From positions 1 through 8,624 of the forward strand of contig WQTL01000439.1 of the NCBI GenBank assembly GCA_009786275.1: a stretch of DNA of 8,624 nucleotides, written 5' to 3'. Made by a program: the position numbers and the translations under genes. How positions within the stretch are numbered: position 1 is the first letter of the stretch; every line of letters begins with the position of its first letter. The DNA is from Bacillota bacterium (lineage in GTDB: Bacteria > Bacillota > Clostridia > Oscillospirales > Acutalibacteraceae). Below are positions 1 through 6,299 of this stretch, piece by piece. Under the pieces are notes generated by a model. It did not search any database. It was not told the origin of the DNA and was given only the letters and a program-made list of their open reading frames with translations.

Positions 1-2
1 CC

Positions 3-194
3 CCGATGCACGACTGGCTCGCACCCGGCGGCTGCGGCTTTACGCTGCGGATAGAGCCCTCCGTCTGGCTGCGCGCGAGAAAATGCGAGGTCGTCGCCAT
101 GGCCCCGACAGGAAACAGGAAGCAGGAAGCAGGAAACAGGGAGTGGAACGAACGGCGGCTCTGGATGGAGCTGGAAGGGACGGATTACGTATGA
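3..194 (+). CDS. 3' end of an unidentified upstream gene (partial)
   Basis: The frame is open from the left edge to a TGA at 192-194, giving about 63 residues ending in ELEGTDYV. I do not recognise the family. The main support for a real gene end is the junction: its TGA overlaps the ATG of the next gene in a 4-nt ATGA, the same arrangement seen at 964-967, which implies translational coupling in one operon. The part before residue 35 (WLAPGGCGFTLRIEPSVWL) looks like ordinary globular protein. The stretch TGNRKQEAGNREW that follows is the translation of a 7-bp tandem repeat (109-143) and is probably an acquired insertion, not conserved protein. The ATG at 6 is likely internal, because the frame stays open to the edge. 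Whether the repeat merely lengthened the C-terminus or shifted the original frame cannot be told from this fragment. Confidence 0.55.
   Translation, partial: PMHDWLAPGGCGFTLRIEPSVWLRARKCEVVAMAPTGNRKQEAGNREWNERRLWMELEGTDYV
109..143 (+). repeat. Heptanucleotide tandem repeat, CAGGAAA/G family, 5 units
   Basis: Five consecutive 7-bp units read CAGGAAA, CAGGAAG, CAGGAAG, CAGGAAA and CAGGGAG, followed by a decayed unit. The array lies inside the 3' part of the upstream reading frame, about 50 bp before the phzF-like start. Its composition (A/G only apart from one C per unit) differs sharply from the surrounding GC-rich coding DNA. Its length of 35 bp is not a multiple of three, so gain or loss of the array would shift the frame of the gene it sits in. 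Confidence 0.85.
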
Positions 195-967
195 AATACT
201 TTATCGCGGACGCCTTCGCCGACAAGCCGTTCTCCGGCAACCCCGCGGGCGTGTGTATTTTGGAGCAACCCCTGCCCGGGGACACCATGCAGCGCATCGC
301 CAACGAGAACAACCTGGCCGAAACGGCGTTTGCCGTGCCCGCCGGGGACGGCTATGCCCTGCGCTGGTTCACCCCGGTGACGGAAATCGACTTGTGCGGC
401 CACGCGACGCTCGCCAGCGCCTTCGTGCTGCACGAGGTTCTGGGCGAAAACAGAGCAAGCTATCGCTTTCACACCAAGAGCGGCCCGCTCACTGTAACCC
501 CGAAAAACGATCTGTACGAGATGGACTTCCCGGCGTGGCCGCTGCGGCAGATTGAAATTACGCCGGAGATGCGGCGGGCCGTCGGCTGCGAAATCCTCGA
601 GGCGCACCTGGCACGGGATTTGATTCTATTGCTGGAAAACGAAGAAACCGTGCGGGATTTGCGGCCCGATTTCCCTGCCATCGCCGCCATCCCTGAAAGC
701 TTCGGCGTAGCCGTCACCGCCAGAGGTGAGTCCTGCGATTTCGTGTCGCGCTTTTTCGCGCCCGGCGAGGGCATCCCCGAGGACCATGTCACGGGCTCGC
801 TGCACTGCATGCTCATCCCCTTCTGGGCGGCGCGGCTGGGGAAAGATAAACTCACCGCCCGGCAGCTGTCCCCCCGGGGCGGCACGCTGTACTGCGAAAA
901 CCACGGCGCGCGCGTAAAAATCGCCGGCCGGGCCAGATTATACCTGCAAGGGGAGATATTCGTATGA
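191..967 (+). CDS. PhzF-family isomerase/epimerase-like protein
   Basis: This is a 258-residue member of the PhzF/YddE family, which has the diaminopimelate-epimerase fold; most members have unknown substrates, while PhzF itself isomerises an intermediate in phenazine synthesis. Family hallmarks are all visible: the N-terminal strand FIADAFADKPFSGNPAGV (residues 4-21), NNLAETAF with the expected catalytic Glu44, DLCGHATLA in the first half, and DHVTGSLHC in the second half, the counterpart of the usual DPVTGSAHC. Length is at the short end for the family but both half-domains are present. The start at ATG 191 is chosen because it begins exactly at the family's N-terminal strand, overlaps the preceding stop and has GGAAGGG (173-179) upstream; an in-frame ATG at 83 would only add a tail read from the heptamer repeat. 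No phenazine genes are nearby, so a role in phenazine synthesis is not suggested. Likely cytoplasmic. Confidence 0.9.
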   Translation: MKYFIADAFADKPFSGNPAGVCILEQPLPGDTMQRIANENNLAETAFAVPAGDGYALRWFTPVTEIDLCGHATLASAFVLHEVLGENRASYRFHTKSGPLTVTPKNDLYEMDFPAWPLRQIEITPEMRRAVGCEILEAHLARDLILLLENEETVRDLRPDFPAIAAIPESFGVAVTARGESCDFVSRFFAPGEGIPEDHVTGSLHCMLIPFWAARLGKDKLTARQLSPRGGTLYCENHGARVKIAGRARLYLQGEIFV

Positions 968-2139
968 CCGATTTCACGCCCATCCTGCGCTTCGCCGCCC
1001 TGAGCGACGTGCACTACCGGGAGGAGCCCACCGCCGAGCGCGAGCGTATGGCCAAGGCCCTGCAAATCGCCAACAGGGAGCGCCTCGACGCCCTGTGCGT
1101 GGTGGGCGATTTCACCGCCAACGGCTCCGAAACGCAGTTCCGTGCATTTAGAACTACATTGGAGGAGGGCGTGCGGCCCGAAACGCGGGTCATGATCGCC
1201 ATGGCCGGCCACGAATACATGGAAAGCGGGCCCGTAACGGCCTGCTCCAGGCTGCGCCGCATTTTCGGCCAGGCGCCCGACATGCACGAGGTCATCCAGG
1301 GCTATCATTTCATCAGCCTGTCCTCAACGAGGGGAACAAATTTCGACAGCGAAAAGCGCGGCTGGGCGGCGGCGCAGCTGGCCCTCGCCGCGGCGGACGA
1401 CCCCCGGCGGCCCATCTTCTTTTTCCAGCACCCGCACGTCACCGGCACGGTCTACGGCAGCATCGCCTGGGGCGAGGACGAGCTCTACCCCCTCCTCATG
1501 AACTACCCCCAGGTGATCGATTTCTCCGGGCATTCGCACGCGCCGATCAACGACCCCCGCTCCATCCACCAGGATTATTTCACTTCCCTGGGCTGCGGCA
1601 CCCTCGCCTACTTCGAGAACGACGAGTTCGACAAATACTACGGCACCTGCCCGCCCGCCCCCGAGGGCCGCCGGGCCGCGCAGATGCTCTTCGTAGAGGC
1701 CGACGTCGTCGGGCGCGTGCGGATCACCCCCTACGACATTCTCACCGACCAGGCCTTCCCCTACGTCTGGGACGTCCCCGCCGCCTGGGACCCGGCCTCG
1801 TACCAATACACCAACGCGAAGCGCCGCGCCGCCGCCCTGCCGCCGTATTTCCCGGAGGGCGCAACCTGGCATGTGGAAAACAACACCCTCACCTTCGATC
1901 AGGCCAACGCCCGGCAGGATTACGTCAACGATTACCGCGTGCGCCTGCGCCATGGCGGCGTCCTCGTCAGGCAGATCGCCCTGTGGTCGTATTATTACGT
2001 GATTCCCATGCCCGAAACATTGTCCCTGCCCCTGGAGGGCCTCAGCCCCGGAGAAGAATACGACGTCGAGATCACCGCGCGGGGCTTCTGGGAAAACGAA
2101 AGCGAAAACAAATTGACCGGGAGGTTCACGGCAAATTAA
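964..2139 (+). CDS. Calcineurin-like metallophosphoesterase
   Basis: A 391-residue protein with the two-metal phosphoesterase core (PF00149-type) in its first half: SDVHY (Asp15, His17), VVGDFTANG (Gly48-Asp49 to Gly54), FFFQHPHV (His156) and FSGHSHAPI (Gly189-His190-Ser-His192). The third motif, normally GNH[DE], reads AGHE at residues 81-84, so the usual metal-bridging Asn is Gly82. The C-terminal part (about 310-391) is rich in predicted beta strands and contains LSPGEEYDVEITA, which resembles a fibronectin-III-like sandwich; this is a weak call. No signal peptide or membrane segment is seen, so it is probably cytoplasmic. Substrate unknown (phosphomonoester, phosphodiester or nucleotide are all possible). 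The start ATG overlaps the previous stop (ATGA) and has GGGGAG (950-954) 9 nt upstream. The stop lies at the edge of a heptamer array that leads into dus. Confidence 0.88.
   Translation: MTDFTPILRFAALSDVHYREEPTAERERMAKALQIANRERLDALCVVGDFTANGSETQFRAFRTTLEEGVRPETRVMIAMAGHEYMESGPVTACSRLRRIFGQAPDMHEVIQGYHFISLSSTRGTNFDSEKRGWAAAQLALAAADDPRRPIFFFQHPHVTGTVYGSIAWGEDELYPLLMNYPQVIDFSGHSHAPINDPRSIHQDYFTSLGCGTLAYFENDEFDKYYGTCPPAPEGRRAAQMLFVEADVVGRVRITPYDILTDQAFPYVWDVPAAWDPASYQYTNAKRRAAALPPYFPEGATWHVENNTLTFDQANARQDYVNDYRVRLRHGGVLVRQIALWSYYYVIPMPETLSLPLEGLSPGEEYDVEITARGFWENESENKLTGRFTAN
2120..2125 (+). promoter_or_regulatory. Strong Shine-Dalgarno (GGAGGT) upstream of dus
   Basis: GGAGGT is a perfect anti-SD match located inside the last codons of the metallophosphoesterase gene. 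It is 9 nt before the ATT at 2135-2137, which is in frame with dus, but 57 nt before the first in-frame ATG at 2183. The ATG itself has only a C-rich stretch in front of it and no SD. The site therefore argues that dus translation once began, or still begins, near 2135, at the edge of the heptamer array. Confidence 0.6.
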
Positions 2140-2169
2140 CTGTCAACTGTCAATTGTCAACTGTCAACT
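2138..2169 (+). repeat. Heptanucleotide tandem repeat, AACTGTC family, about 4.5 units
   Basis: Units read AACTGTC, AACTGTC, AATTGTC, AACTGTC and a partial AACT. The array begins at the stop codon of the metallophosphoesterase gene and ends 14 bp before the first ATG of dus. In the dus frame it is free of stop codons and translates as NCQLSIVNCQL, running straight into the conserved ALAPMAGV strand. It thus occupies the place where the Dus N-terminus should be encoded. Confidence 0.88.
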
Positions 2170-2182
2170 CGCCCTCGCCCCC

Positions 2183-3103
2183 ATGGCCGGCGTGGCCGAC
2201 CGTGCTTTGCGTGAGCTCTGCATGGAAGCCGGCGCGGCATTTTGCTGCGGCGAAATGGTCAGCGCCATGGGCATCTACTGCGGCGACCGCAAAAGCGCGC
2301 AGCTCATGGAGCTCCACGAGGCCGAGCAGCCCTGCGGCATACAGCTGTTCGGCAAGGAGCCGCATACCTTCCCCAAGGCCGTGGAGGCCGCGCTGAAGAA
2401 TGCCCCGGCGTTTATTGACCTGAACATGGGCTGCCCCGCGCACAAGGTCGCCGGGCACGGCGGCGGGGCCGCGCTGATGAAATTGCCCGCGTTGGCGCGC
2501 CAAATCGTGGAGGAGACAGTCAAAGCCGCCGCCGGGGCCGTCCCCGTAAGCGTGAAACTGCGCGCGGGCTGGGACGCCGATTCGGTCAACGCCGTGGAGC
2601 TCGCGCAAATCTGCGAGCAGGCGGGGGCCGCATGGCTCACGATACACGGCCGCCTGCGTTCGCAGATGTACGCGCCGCCGGTGAACCTGGACATCATCCG
2701 GGAGGTTAAACAGTCGGTGCGCATCCCTGTCGTCGGCAACGGGGACGTCGCCGACGGCCCCTCGGCCCGGGCGATGCTGGAACGCACCGGCTGCGACGCC
2801 GTGATGATAGCCCGCGGGGCCATGGGCCGCCCCTGGGTGTTCGCGCAGGCTGCGGCCTATCTGAAGGACGGCACATGCCTGCCCGAGCCGCCCATCGAAG
2901 AGCGCCTGAACGTCATGCTGCGGCACGTGCGCCTGCTGTGCGAATACAAGGGCGGGCGCGTCGGCATACGCGAGGCCCGCAAGCACGCGGCGTGGTATCT
3001 GCGGGGCCTGCGCGGCGGCGCGGGGCTGCGCCGTGCCGTGGTGAGCATCGAAAGCATAGCGGAATTGGAGGCAATCGCGGAGCAATGCCTGGAATTATGC
3101 TAA
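2183..3103 (+). CDS. dus: tRNA-dihydrouridine synthase (DusB-like), abnormal start
   Basis: FMN- and NADPH-dependent reduction of specific uridines to dihydrouridine in tRNA. Recognised by MAGVADRALRELC at the N-terminus, NMGCPAHKV with the catalytic Cys84 (numbered from ATG 2183), SVKLRAGWD, TIHGRLRSQMY, GNGDVADG and the FMN phosphate-binding ARGAMGRPW, then the C-terminal helical tRNA-binding domain to residue 306. Family members have about 15 residues before the Met of APMAG, forming the first barrel strand; here the in-frame sequence upstream does encode LALAP, so the strand is present in the DNA but lies before the only canonical start. An ATT at 2135, 9 nt after a perfect SD, would restore a normal-length N-terminus and place the catalytic residue at Cys100, as I recall for E. 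coli DusB. The listed start is the first ATG; 2135 is my preferred biological start. The 3' end overlaps cca by 7 nt. Confidence 0.9.
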   Translation: MAGVADRALRELCMEAGAAFCCGEMVSAMGIYCGDRKSAQLMELHEAEQPCGIQLFGKEPHTFPKAVEAALKNAPAFIDLNMGCPAHKVAGHGGGAALMKLPALARQIVEETVKAAAGAVPVSVKLRAGWDADSVNAVELAQICEQAGAAWLTIHGRLRSQMYAPPVNLDIIREVKQSVRIPVVGNGDVADGPSARAMLERTGCDAVMIARGAMGRPWVFAQAAAYLKDGTCLPEPPIEERLNVMLRHVRLLCEYKGGRVGIREARKHAAWYLRGLRGGAGLRRAVVSIESIAELEAIAEQCLELC

Positions 3104-4431
3104 ATTTACCCCCCGTCCCGCTTCAACTGATTACCCTGCTGGAATCGGCGGGGCACGCGGCTTACGCTGTGGGGGGCTGCGTGCGCGACGCTCTGCTGGG
3201 GCAAACCCCGGCGGACTGGGACCTGTGCACCTCCGCGCGGCCCGAGGAGGTTGCCGCGGCCCTGCGGCCCCACGGCATCACCATACACGAGACCGGCCTG
3301 CAACACGGCACCGTCACCGCCGTGATCGATCACCAGCCCGTGGAGATCACCACCTTCCGGCTCGACGGCGGCTACACCGACCACCGCCGCCCTGATAACG
3401 TCATATTTACGGACGACCTGACGGCTGACCTCAGCCGCCGGGATTTTACCGTCAACGCCATGGCCTGGGGCCCCTGCCAAGGCCTCGCCGACCCCTTCGG
3501 CGGGCAGGCCGACCTGCAAGCGGGCTTGCTGCGCTGCGTGGGCGAGCCCTCGCGGCGCTTCGGGGAGGACGCCCTGCGCATCCTGCGCTGCCTGCGCTTC
3601 GCCTCCGTGCTGGGCTTTTCGATTGAGGAGAGCACCTCCAGGGCCCTGTTCGACCTGAAGGATTCCCTGGCGCACGTGGCGGCGGAGCGCATACAAATTG
3701 AACTGACAAAATTGCTATGCGGGCAGCGTGCGCGCCAAACCCTGCTGGAGTACCGCGAGGTGGTCTTCGCCGTGCTGCCGCGGCTGCGCCCTTTGAGCGG
3801 CTTCGACCAGCGCACGCCCTGGCACTGCCACGACATCTGGGAGCACACCTGCGCCGCCGTGGAGGCCGCGCCGCCCGAGCCCGCGCTGCGCTGGGCCGCC
3901 CTGCTGCACGACTGCGGCAAGCCGCCCTGTTTTTTCCTGCGTGACGGCGCGGGGCATTTCCATGGGCACGCGGAAGTCAGCGAAACCATGGCCCGGGAAA
4001 TTTTAGGCGCGCTCAAGTGCCCGAAGCGCATGATAGAGCGCGTGGCGAAGCTCGTGCGCCATCACGAAATGCGCCTGCTGGAGCAATCGCCGGCGCCCGC
4101 CAAGCTCCGCCGCCTGTTGGGCGCGTTCGGCCGCGAAACCCTGCTCGACCTGCTGGAATTGACCCGCGCGGATGTTACAGCCCAGGCCCCGGAAAAGCTC
4201 TATCGCCTGGAGAACTATCAACCCTTGCGAACGCAGATCATTGCACTTGCGGCGGAAAACCCCTGCGTATCGCGTGAACAGCTGGCCGTCAACGGGGCTG
4301 ACCTGCTGCCGCTGGGCCTGCGCGGGCCGCAGCTGGGGCAAATGCTCGAACGCCTGCTGGAGGAAGTACTCGAGGGCAGGCTGCCCAACGAGCGGGACGC
4401 GCTGCTCCAATTCTTAATGCTTCATGCTTAA
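3097..4431 (+). CDS. cca: CCA tRNA nucleotidyltransferase (class II, HD domain)
   Basis: Adds or repairs the 3'-terminal CCA of tRNAs without a nucleic-acid template. About 444 residues. The N-terminal nucleotidyltransferase domain shows AVGGCVRD (Gly26-Asp31), the metal-binding DWD (Asp40, Asp42) within ADWDLCTSA, HGTVTAVID, EITTFR, and SRRDFTVNAMAW near Asp116; the neck has RRFGEDALRILRCLRFA. A C-terminal HD domain follows with LLHDCGKPP (His271-Asp272), HAEVS and LVRHHE, as in PcnB/Cca proteins with possible phosphohydrolase activity. The start ATG at 3097 overlaps the dus stop (ATGCTAA), and the protein then begins just upstream of the conserved strand; ATG 3085 would add four residues and cannot be excluded. 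A far-upstream in-frame ATG at 2875 lies inside dus and is ignored. The last residues, LMLHA, are encoded by a heptamer repeat. Full CCA addition versus a partial activity (CC- or A-adding) is not decidable by eye. Confidence 0.93.
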   Translation: MLNLPPVPLQLITLLESAGHAAYAVGGCVRDALLGQTPADWDLCTSARPEEVAAALRPHGITIHETGLQHGTVTAVIDHQPVEITTFRLDGGYTDHRRPDNVIFTDDLTADLSRRDFTVNAMAWGPCQGLADPFGGQADLQAGLLRCVGEPSRRFGEDALRILRCLRFASVLGFSIEESTSRALFDLKDSLAHVAAERIQIELTKLLCGQRARQTLLEYREVVFAVLPRLRPLSGFDQRTPWHCHDIWEHTCAAVEAAPPEPALRWAALLHDCGKPPCFFLRDGAGHFHGHAEVSETMAREILGALKCPKRMIERVAKLVRHHEMRLLEQSPAPAKLRRLLGAFGRETLLDLLELTRADVTAQAPEKLYRLENYQPLRTQIIALAAENPCVSREQLAVNGADLLPLGLRGPQLGQMLERLLEEVLEGRLPNERDALLQFLMLHA

Positions 4432-4438
4432 TGCTTAA
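4414..4438 (+). repeat. Heptanucleotide tandem repeat, TTAATGC family (left array)
   Basis: Units TTAATGC, TTCATGC, TTAATGC and a partial TTAA follow each other without spacing. The array starts five codons before the cca stop and supplies the stop codon (4429-4431). Rotated, the unit is TGCTTAA, the reverse complement of the TTAAGCA unit found at 4520-4558, so the two arrays form an inverted pair around the promoter island. Confidence 0.85.
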
Positions 4439-4463
4439 ATTATATGAAATCGCCACTTTCTGT

Positions 4464-4492
4464 TTGACAAGGCAAGCAGAGGGTGCTATAAT
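4464..4492 (+). promoter_or_regulatory. Consensus sigma-A promoter with extended -10
   Basis: The -35 box TTGACA (4464-4469) and -10 box TATAAT (4487-4492) are both perfect and separated by 17 bp, the optimal spacing. TGC directly before the -10 provides a TGn extended element. Transcription would begin around 4499 and read into the ABC transporter genes through a leader of about 74 nt that contains the right heptamer array. Such a full match predicts strong constitutive transcription unless a regulator intervenes; I see no clear operator besides the flanking repeats. Confidence 0.9.
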
Positions 4493-4519
4493 GATAAGAT
4501 GGATTGCGCTTAAAAATAA

Positions 4520-4558
4520 TTAAGCATTCAGCATTAAGAATTAAGCATTGAGCATTGA
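4520..4558 (+). repeat. Heptanucleotide tandem repeat, TTAAGCA family (right array)
   Basis: Units TTAAGCA, TTCAGCA, TTAAGAA, TTAAGCA, TTGAGCA and a partial TTGA occupy the untranslated leader of the ABC transporter mRNA, ending about 14 bp before the start codon. This is the reverse-complement orientation of the array at 4414-4438. The first unit can also pair with GCTTAA at 4508-4513 as a weak 6-bp hairpin. Confidence 0.85.
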
Positions 4559-4572
4559 TTGGGGGGTCCCGC

Positions 4573-6297
4573 ATGCGGATTTTCTTCCGGTATCTCAAGC
4601 CCTTCGCGCTGCTGGTGACGCTGGCCATCGCCCTGCTGGGCGCGCAGGCCGCCGCCGAGCTGGCCATGCCCAGCCTCATGAGCGACATCGTGGACAAGGG
4701 CCTGCTGGGCGGCCAGCGGGAGCTCATCTTCACGGTCGGCGCGAAAATGATCCTGCTCACGCTGGGCACGGGGCTGGCCGCCGCTTGCGTGGGGCTGCTT
4801 TCGGCGCGCACCGCGGCGGGGTTCTCGCGCAATCTGAGGCGGGCCGTGTTCACGAAGGTGCAGAGCTTCAGCAAGGCCGAGATCGACAAGTTCTCCATCG
4901 CTTCGCTCATCACGCGCAGCACCAACGACGTACAGCACGTGCAGATGTTCGTGCTCACGGCCATACGCATGATGGTGTTCGCGCCCATCATGGGCGTGGG
5001 CGGCCTGACGATGGCCCTGCGCAAAAGCCCGTCCTTGAGCTGGATCATCGCCCTGGCGCTGGTCATCATGGTGTGCGCGCTGGTGCTGGTGCTGCTCATC
5101 GTGATGCCCCGGTTCAAGGTGCTGCAGAAGCTCATCGACAGGCTCAACCTCGTCAGCCGCGAGAACCTCACGGGCCTGATGGTAATCCGCGCCTTCGGCA
5201 ATGAGGCCCACGAGGAACAGCGCTTCGAGCGCGCCGCCCGGGACCTGGCCAAAACCGAGCGCTTCCTCAACCGCTCCATGGCGCTGCTCATGCCCATGAT
5301 GATGCTGCTCATGAACGGCATGAGCATGCTGGTGGTGTGGTTCGGCGGCAAGGGCATCGCAAGCGGCGCGCTGCAAATCGGCGACATGATGGCCTTCATC
5401 CAGTACTCCATGAACATTGTGTTCAGCTTCGTGTTCATCGGCATGATGTTCGTCATGCTGCCCCGGGCCGCGGTATCGGCCGGGCGCATCCGCGAGGTCC
5501 TGGAGACCAAGGTCACGGTCAACGATACAGAAAAAACGCTTGAGATCCCCGAAGGCCCCGTGGAGGTGCGCTTCGACAGCGTGCACTTCCGCTACGAGGG
5601 CGCGGAGGAGGACGTGCTCAGCGATATCAGTTTCGCGGCGAAGCCCGGGCAGACCACGGCCTTCATCGGCGCCACCGGCGCGGGCAAGAGCACCTTGATC
5701 AACCTGATCGAGCGCTTCTACGACGTCACCGGCGGCTCGATTCTCTTCAACGGGGTGGATATCCGCGATGTGCCCCAAGCGGCTTTGAGGCAAAAAATCG
5801 GCTTCGTGCCGCAGAGCGCCGTGCTGTTCTCCGGCACGGTGCGCTCCAACGTGAACTACGAAGGCGAGGCCCTGCCGGACGAGGCCGTGTTCGAGGCCCT
5901 GCGCACCGCCCAGGGCGAGGATTTCGTCCGCGAGCAGGAGGACGGCTTAGAGGCCCGCGTGGCCCAGGACGGCGCGAATTTCTCGGGCGGGCAGAAGCAG
6001 CGGCTGTCCATCGCCCGGGCCCTGGCCTGGCGGCCGGGGGTTTATATCTTCGACGACAGCTTCTCGGCCCTGGATTTCAAGACCGACGCCGCCCTGCGCC
6101 GCGCCCTGAAGGCCCGCACCGCCGACGCCACCGTGTTCATCGTGGCGCAGCGGGCGAGCACAATTATGCGCGCTGAGCAGATTGTCGTGCTGGACCAGGG
6201 CGGGGTCGCCGGGATAGGCACGCACGAGGAGCTGCTGCAAACCTGCGAGGTCTACAGGGAGATCGCGGAAAGCCAGCTGAGCAAGGAGGAGCTATAA
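4573..6297 (+). CDS. ABC exporter half-transporter, degenerate-site subunit (BmrC/TM287-like)
   Basis: A 574-residue fused membrane plus ATPase subunit. Six hydrophobic segments fill roughly residues 9-300, then the nucleotide-binding domain has Walker A GATGAGKS (366-373), Q-loop Gln414, signature NFSGGQ (469-474), Walker B YIFDD with Asp494 and Asp495, and FIVAQR at the H-loop. Asp495 replaces the catalytic Glu and Gln526 replaces the switch His, so this subunit's own ATP site should hydrolyse poorly, while its intact SGGQ can serve the partner. It very likely pairs with the next gene as a heterodimeric exporter; drugs, lipids or peptides are possible substrates and the sequence does not choose. 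ATG 4573 is preferred (GGGGGG at 4561-4566 as a mediocre SD); a TTG at 4555 lies in the repeat array and lacks an SD. Expressed from the promoter at 4464-4492. Confidence 0.93.
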   Translation: MRIFFRYLKPFALLVTLAIALLGAQAAAELAMPSLMSDIVDKGLLGGQRELIFTVGAKMILLTLGTGLAAACVGLLSARTAAGFSRNLRRAVFTKVQSFSKAEIDKFSIASLITRSTNDVQHVQMFVLTAIRMMVFAPIMGVGGLTMALRKSPSLSWIIALALVIMVCALVLVLLIVMPRFKVLQKLIDRLNLVSRENLTGLMVIRAFGNEAHEEQRFERAARDLAKTERFLNRSMALLMPMMMLLMNGMSMLVVWFGGKGIASGALQIGDMMAFIQYSMNIVFSFVFIGMMFVMLPRAAVSAGRIREVLETKVTVNDTEKTLEIPEGPVEVRFDSVHFRYEGAEEDVLSDISFAAKPGQTTAFIGATGAGKSTLINLIERFYDVTGGSILFNGVDIRDVPQAALRQKIGFVPQSAVLFSGTVRSNVNYEGEALPDEAVFEALRTAQGEDFVREQEDGLEARVAQDGANFSGGQKQRLSIARALAWRPGVYIFDDSFSALDFKTDAALRRALKARTADATVFIVAQRASTIMRAEQIVVLDQGGVAGIGTHEELLQTCEVYREIAESQLSKEEL

Positions 6298-6299
6298 TC

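Larger units (their letters stand above)
4414..4544. other. AT-rich promoter island bounded by inverted heptamer arrays
   Basis: The segments 4414-4438 and 4520-4544 match as an inverted repeat at 22 of 25 positions by manual alignment, enclosing 81 bp. The enclosed DNA is AT-rich against strongly GC-rich flanks and holds the consensus promoter at 4464-4492. No recognisable intrinsic terminator for the upstream operon lies here: the arms are not followed by a T run. There is no reading frame of note. The layout resembles a small non-autonomous insertion carrying an outward promoter, but no target-site duplication is evident, so this is inference. Confidence 0.45.

Noticed and set aside
109..143. 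CRISPR or direct-repeat array
   Set aside because: Units are only 7 bp and contiguous, with no spacers, and no cas gene is in the window.
83..190. In-frame ATG at 83 extending the PhzF-like protein by 36 residues
   Set aside because: The extension reads through the heptamer array (DRKQEAGSRKQG), has no family counterpart, and the ATG at 191 starts exactly at the conserved N-terminal strand with stop/start overlap.
191..967. Phenazine biosynthesis gene cluster
   Set aside because: Only a PhzF-fold protein is present; no other phz genes, and most family members are unrelated to phenazine production.
2875..3096. ATG at 2875 as the cca start (518-residue form)
   Set aside because: The added sequence is an Arg/Ala-rich shadow of dus; Cca homologues begin shortly before the GGxVRD motif.
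4432..4463. Intrinsic terminator after cca
   Set aside because: No GC-rich hairpin followed by Ts; only the heptamer array and AT-rich DNA are present.
4534..5793. Long minus-strand frame (419 codons) opposite the first ABC gene
   Set aside because: It is His/Asp/Gly-rich antisense translation of GC-rich coding DNA; the opposite strand has a complete ABC exporter with all motifs.
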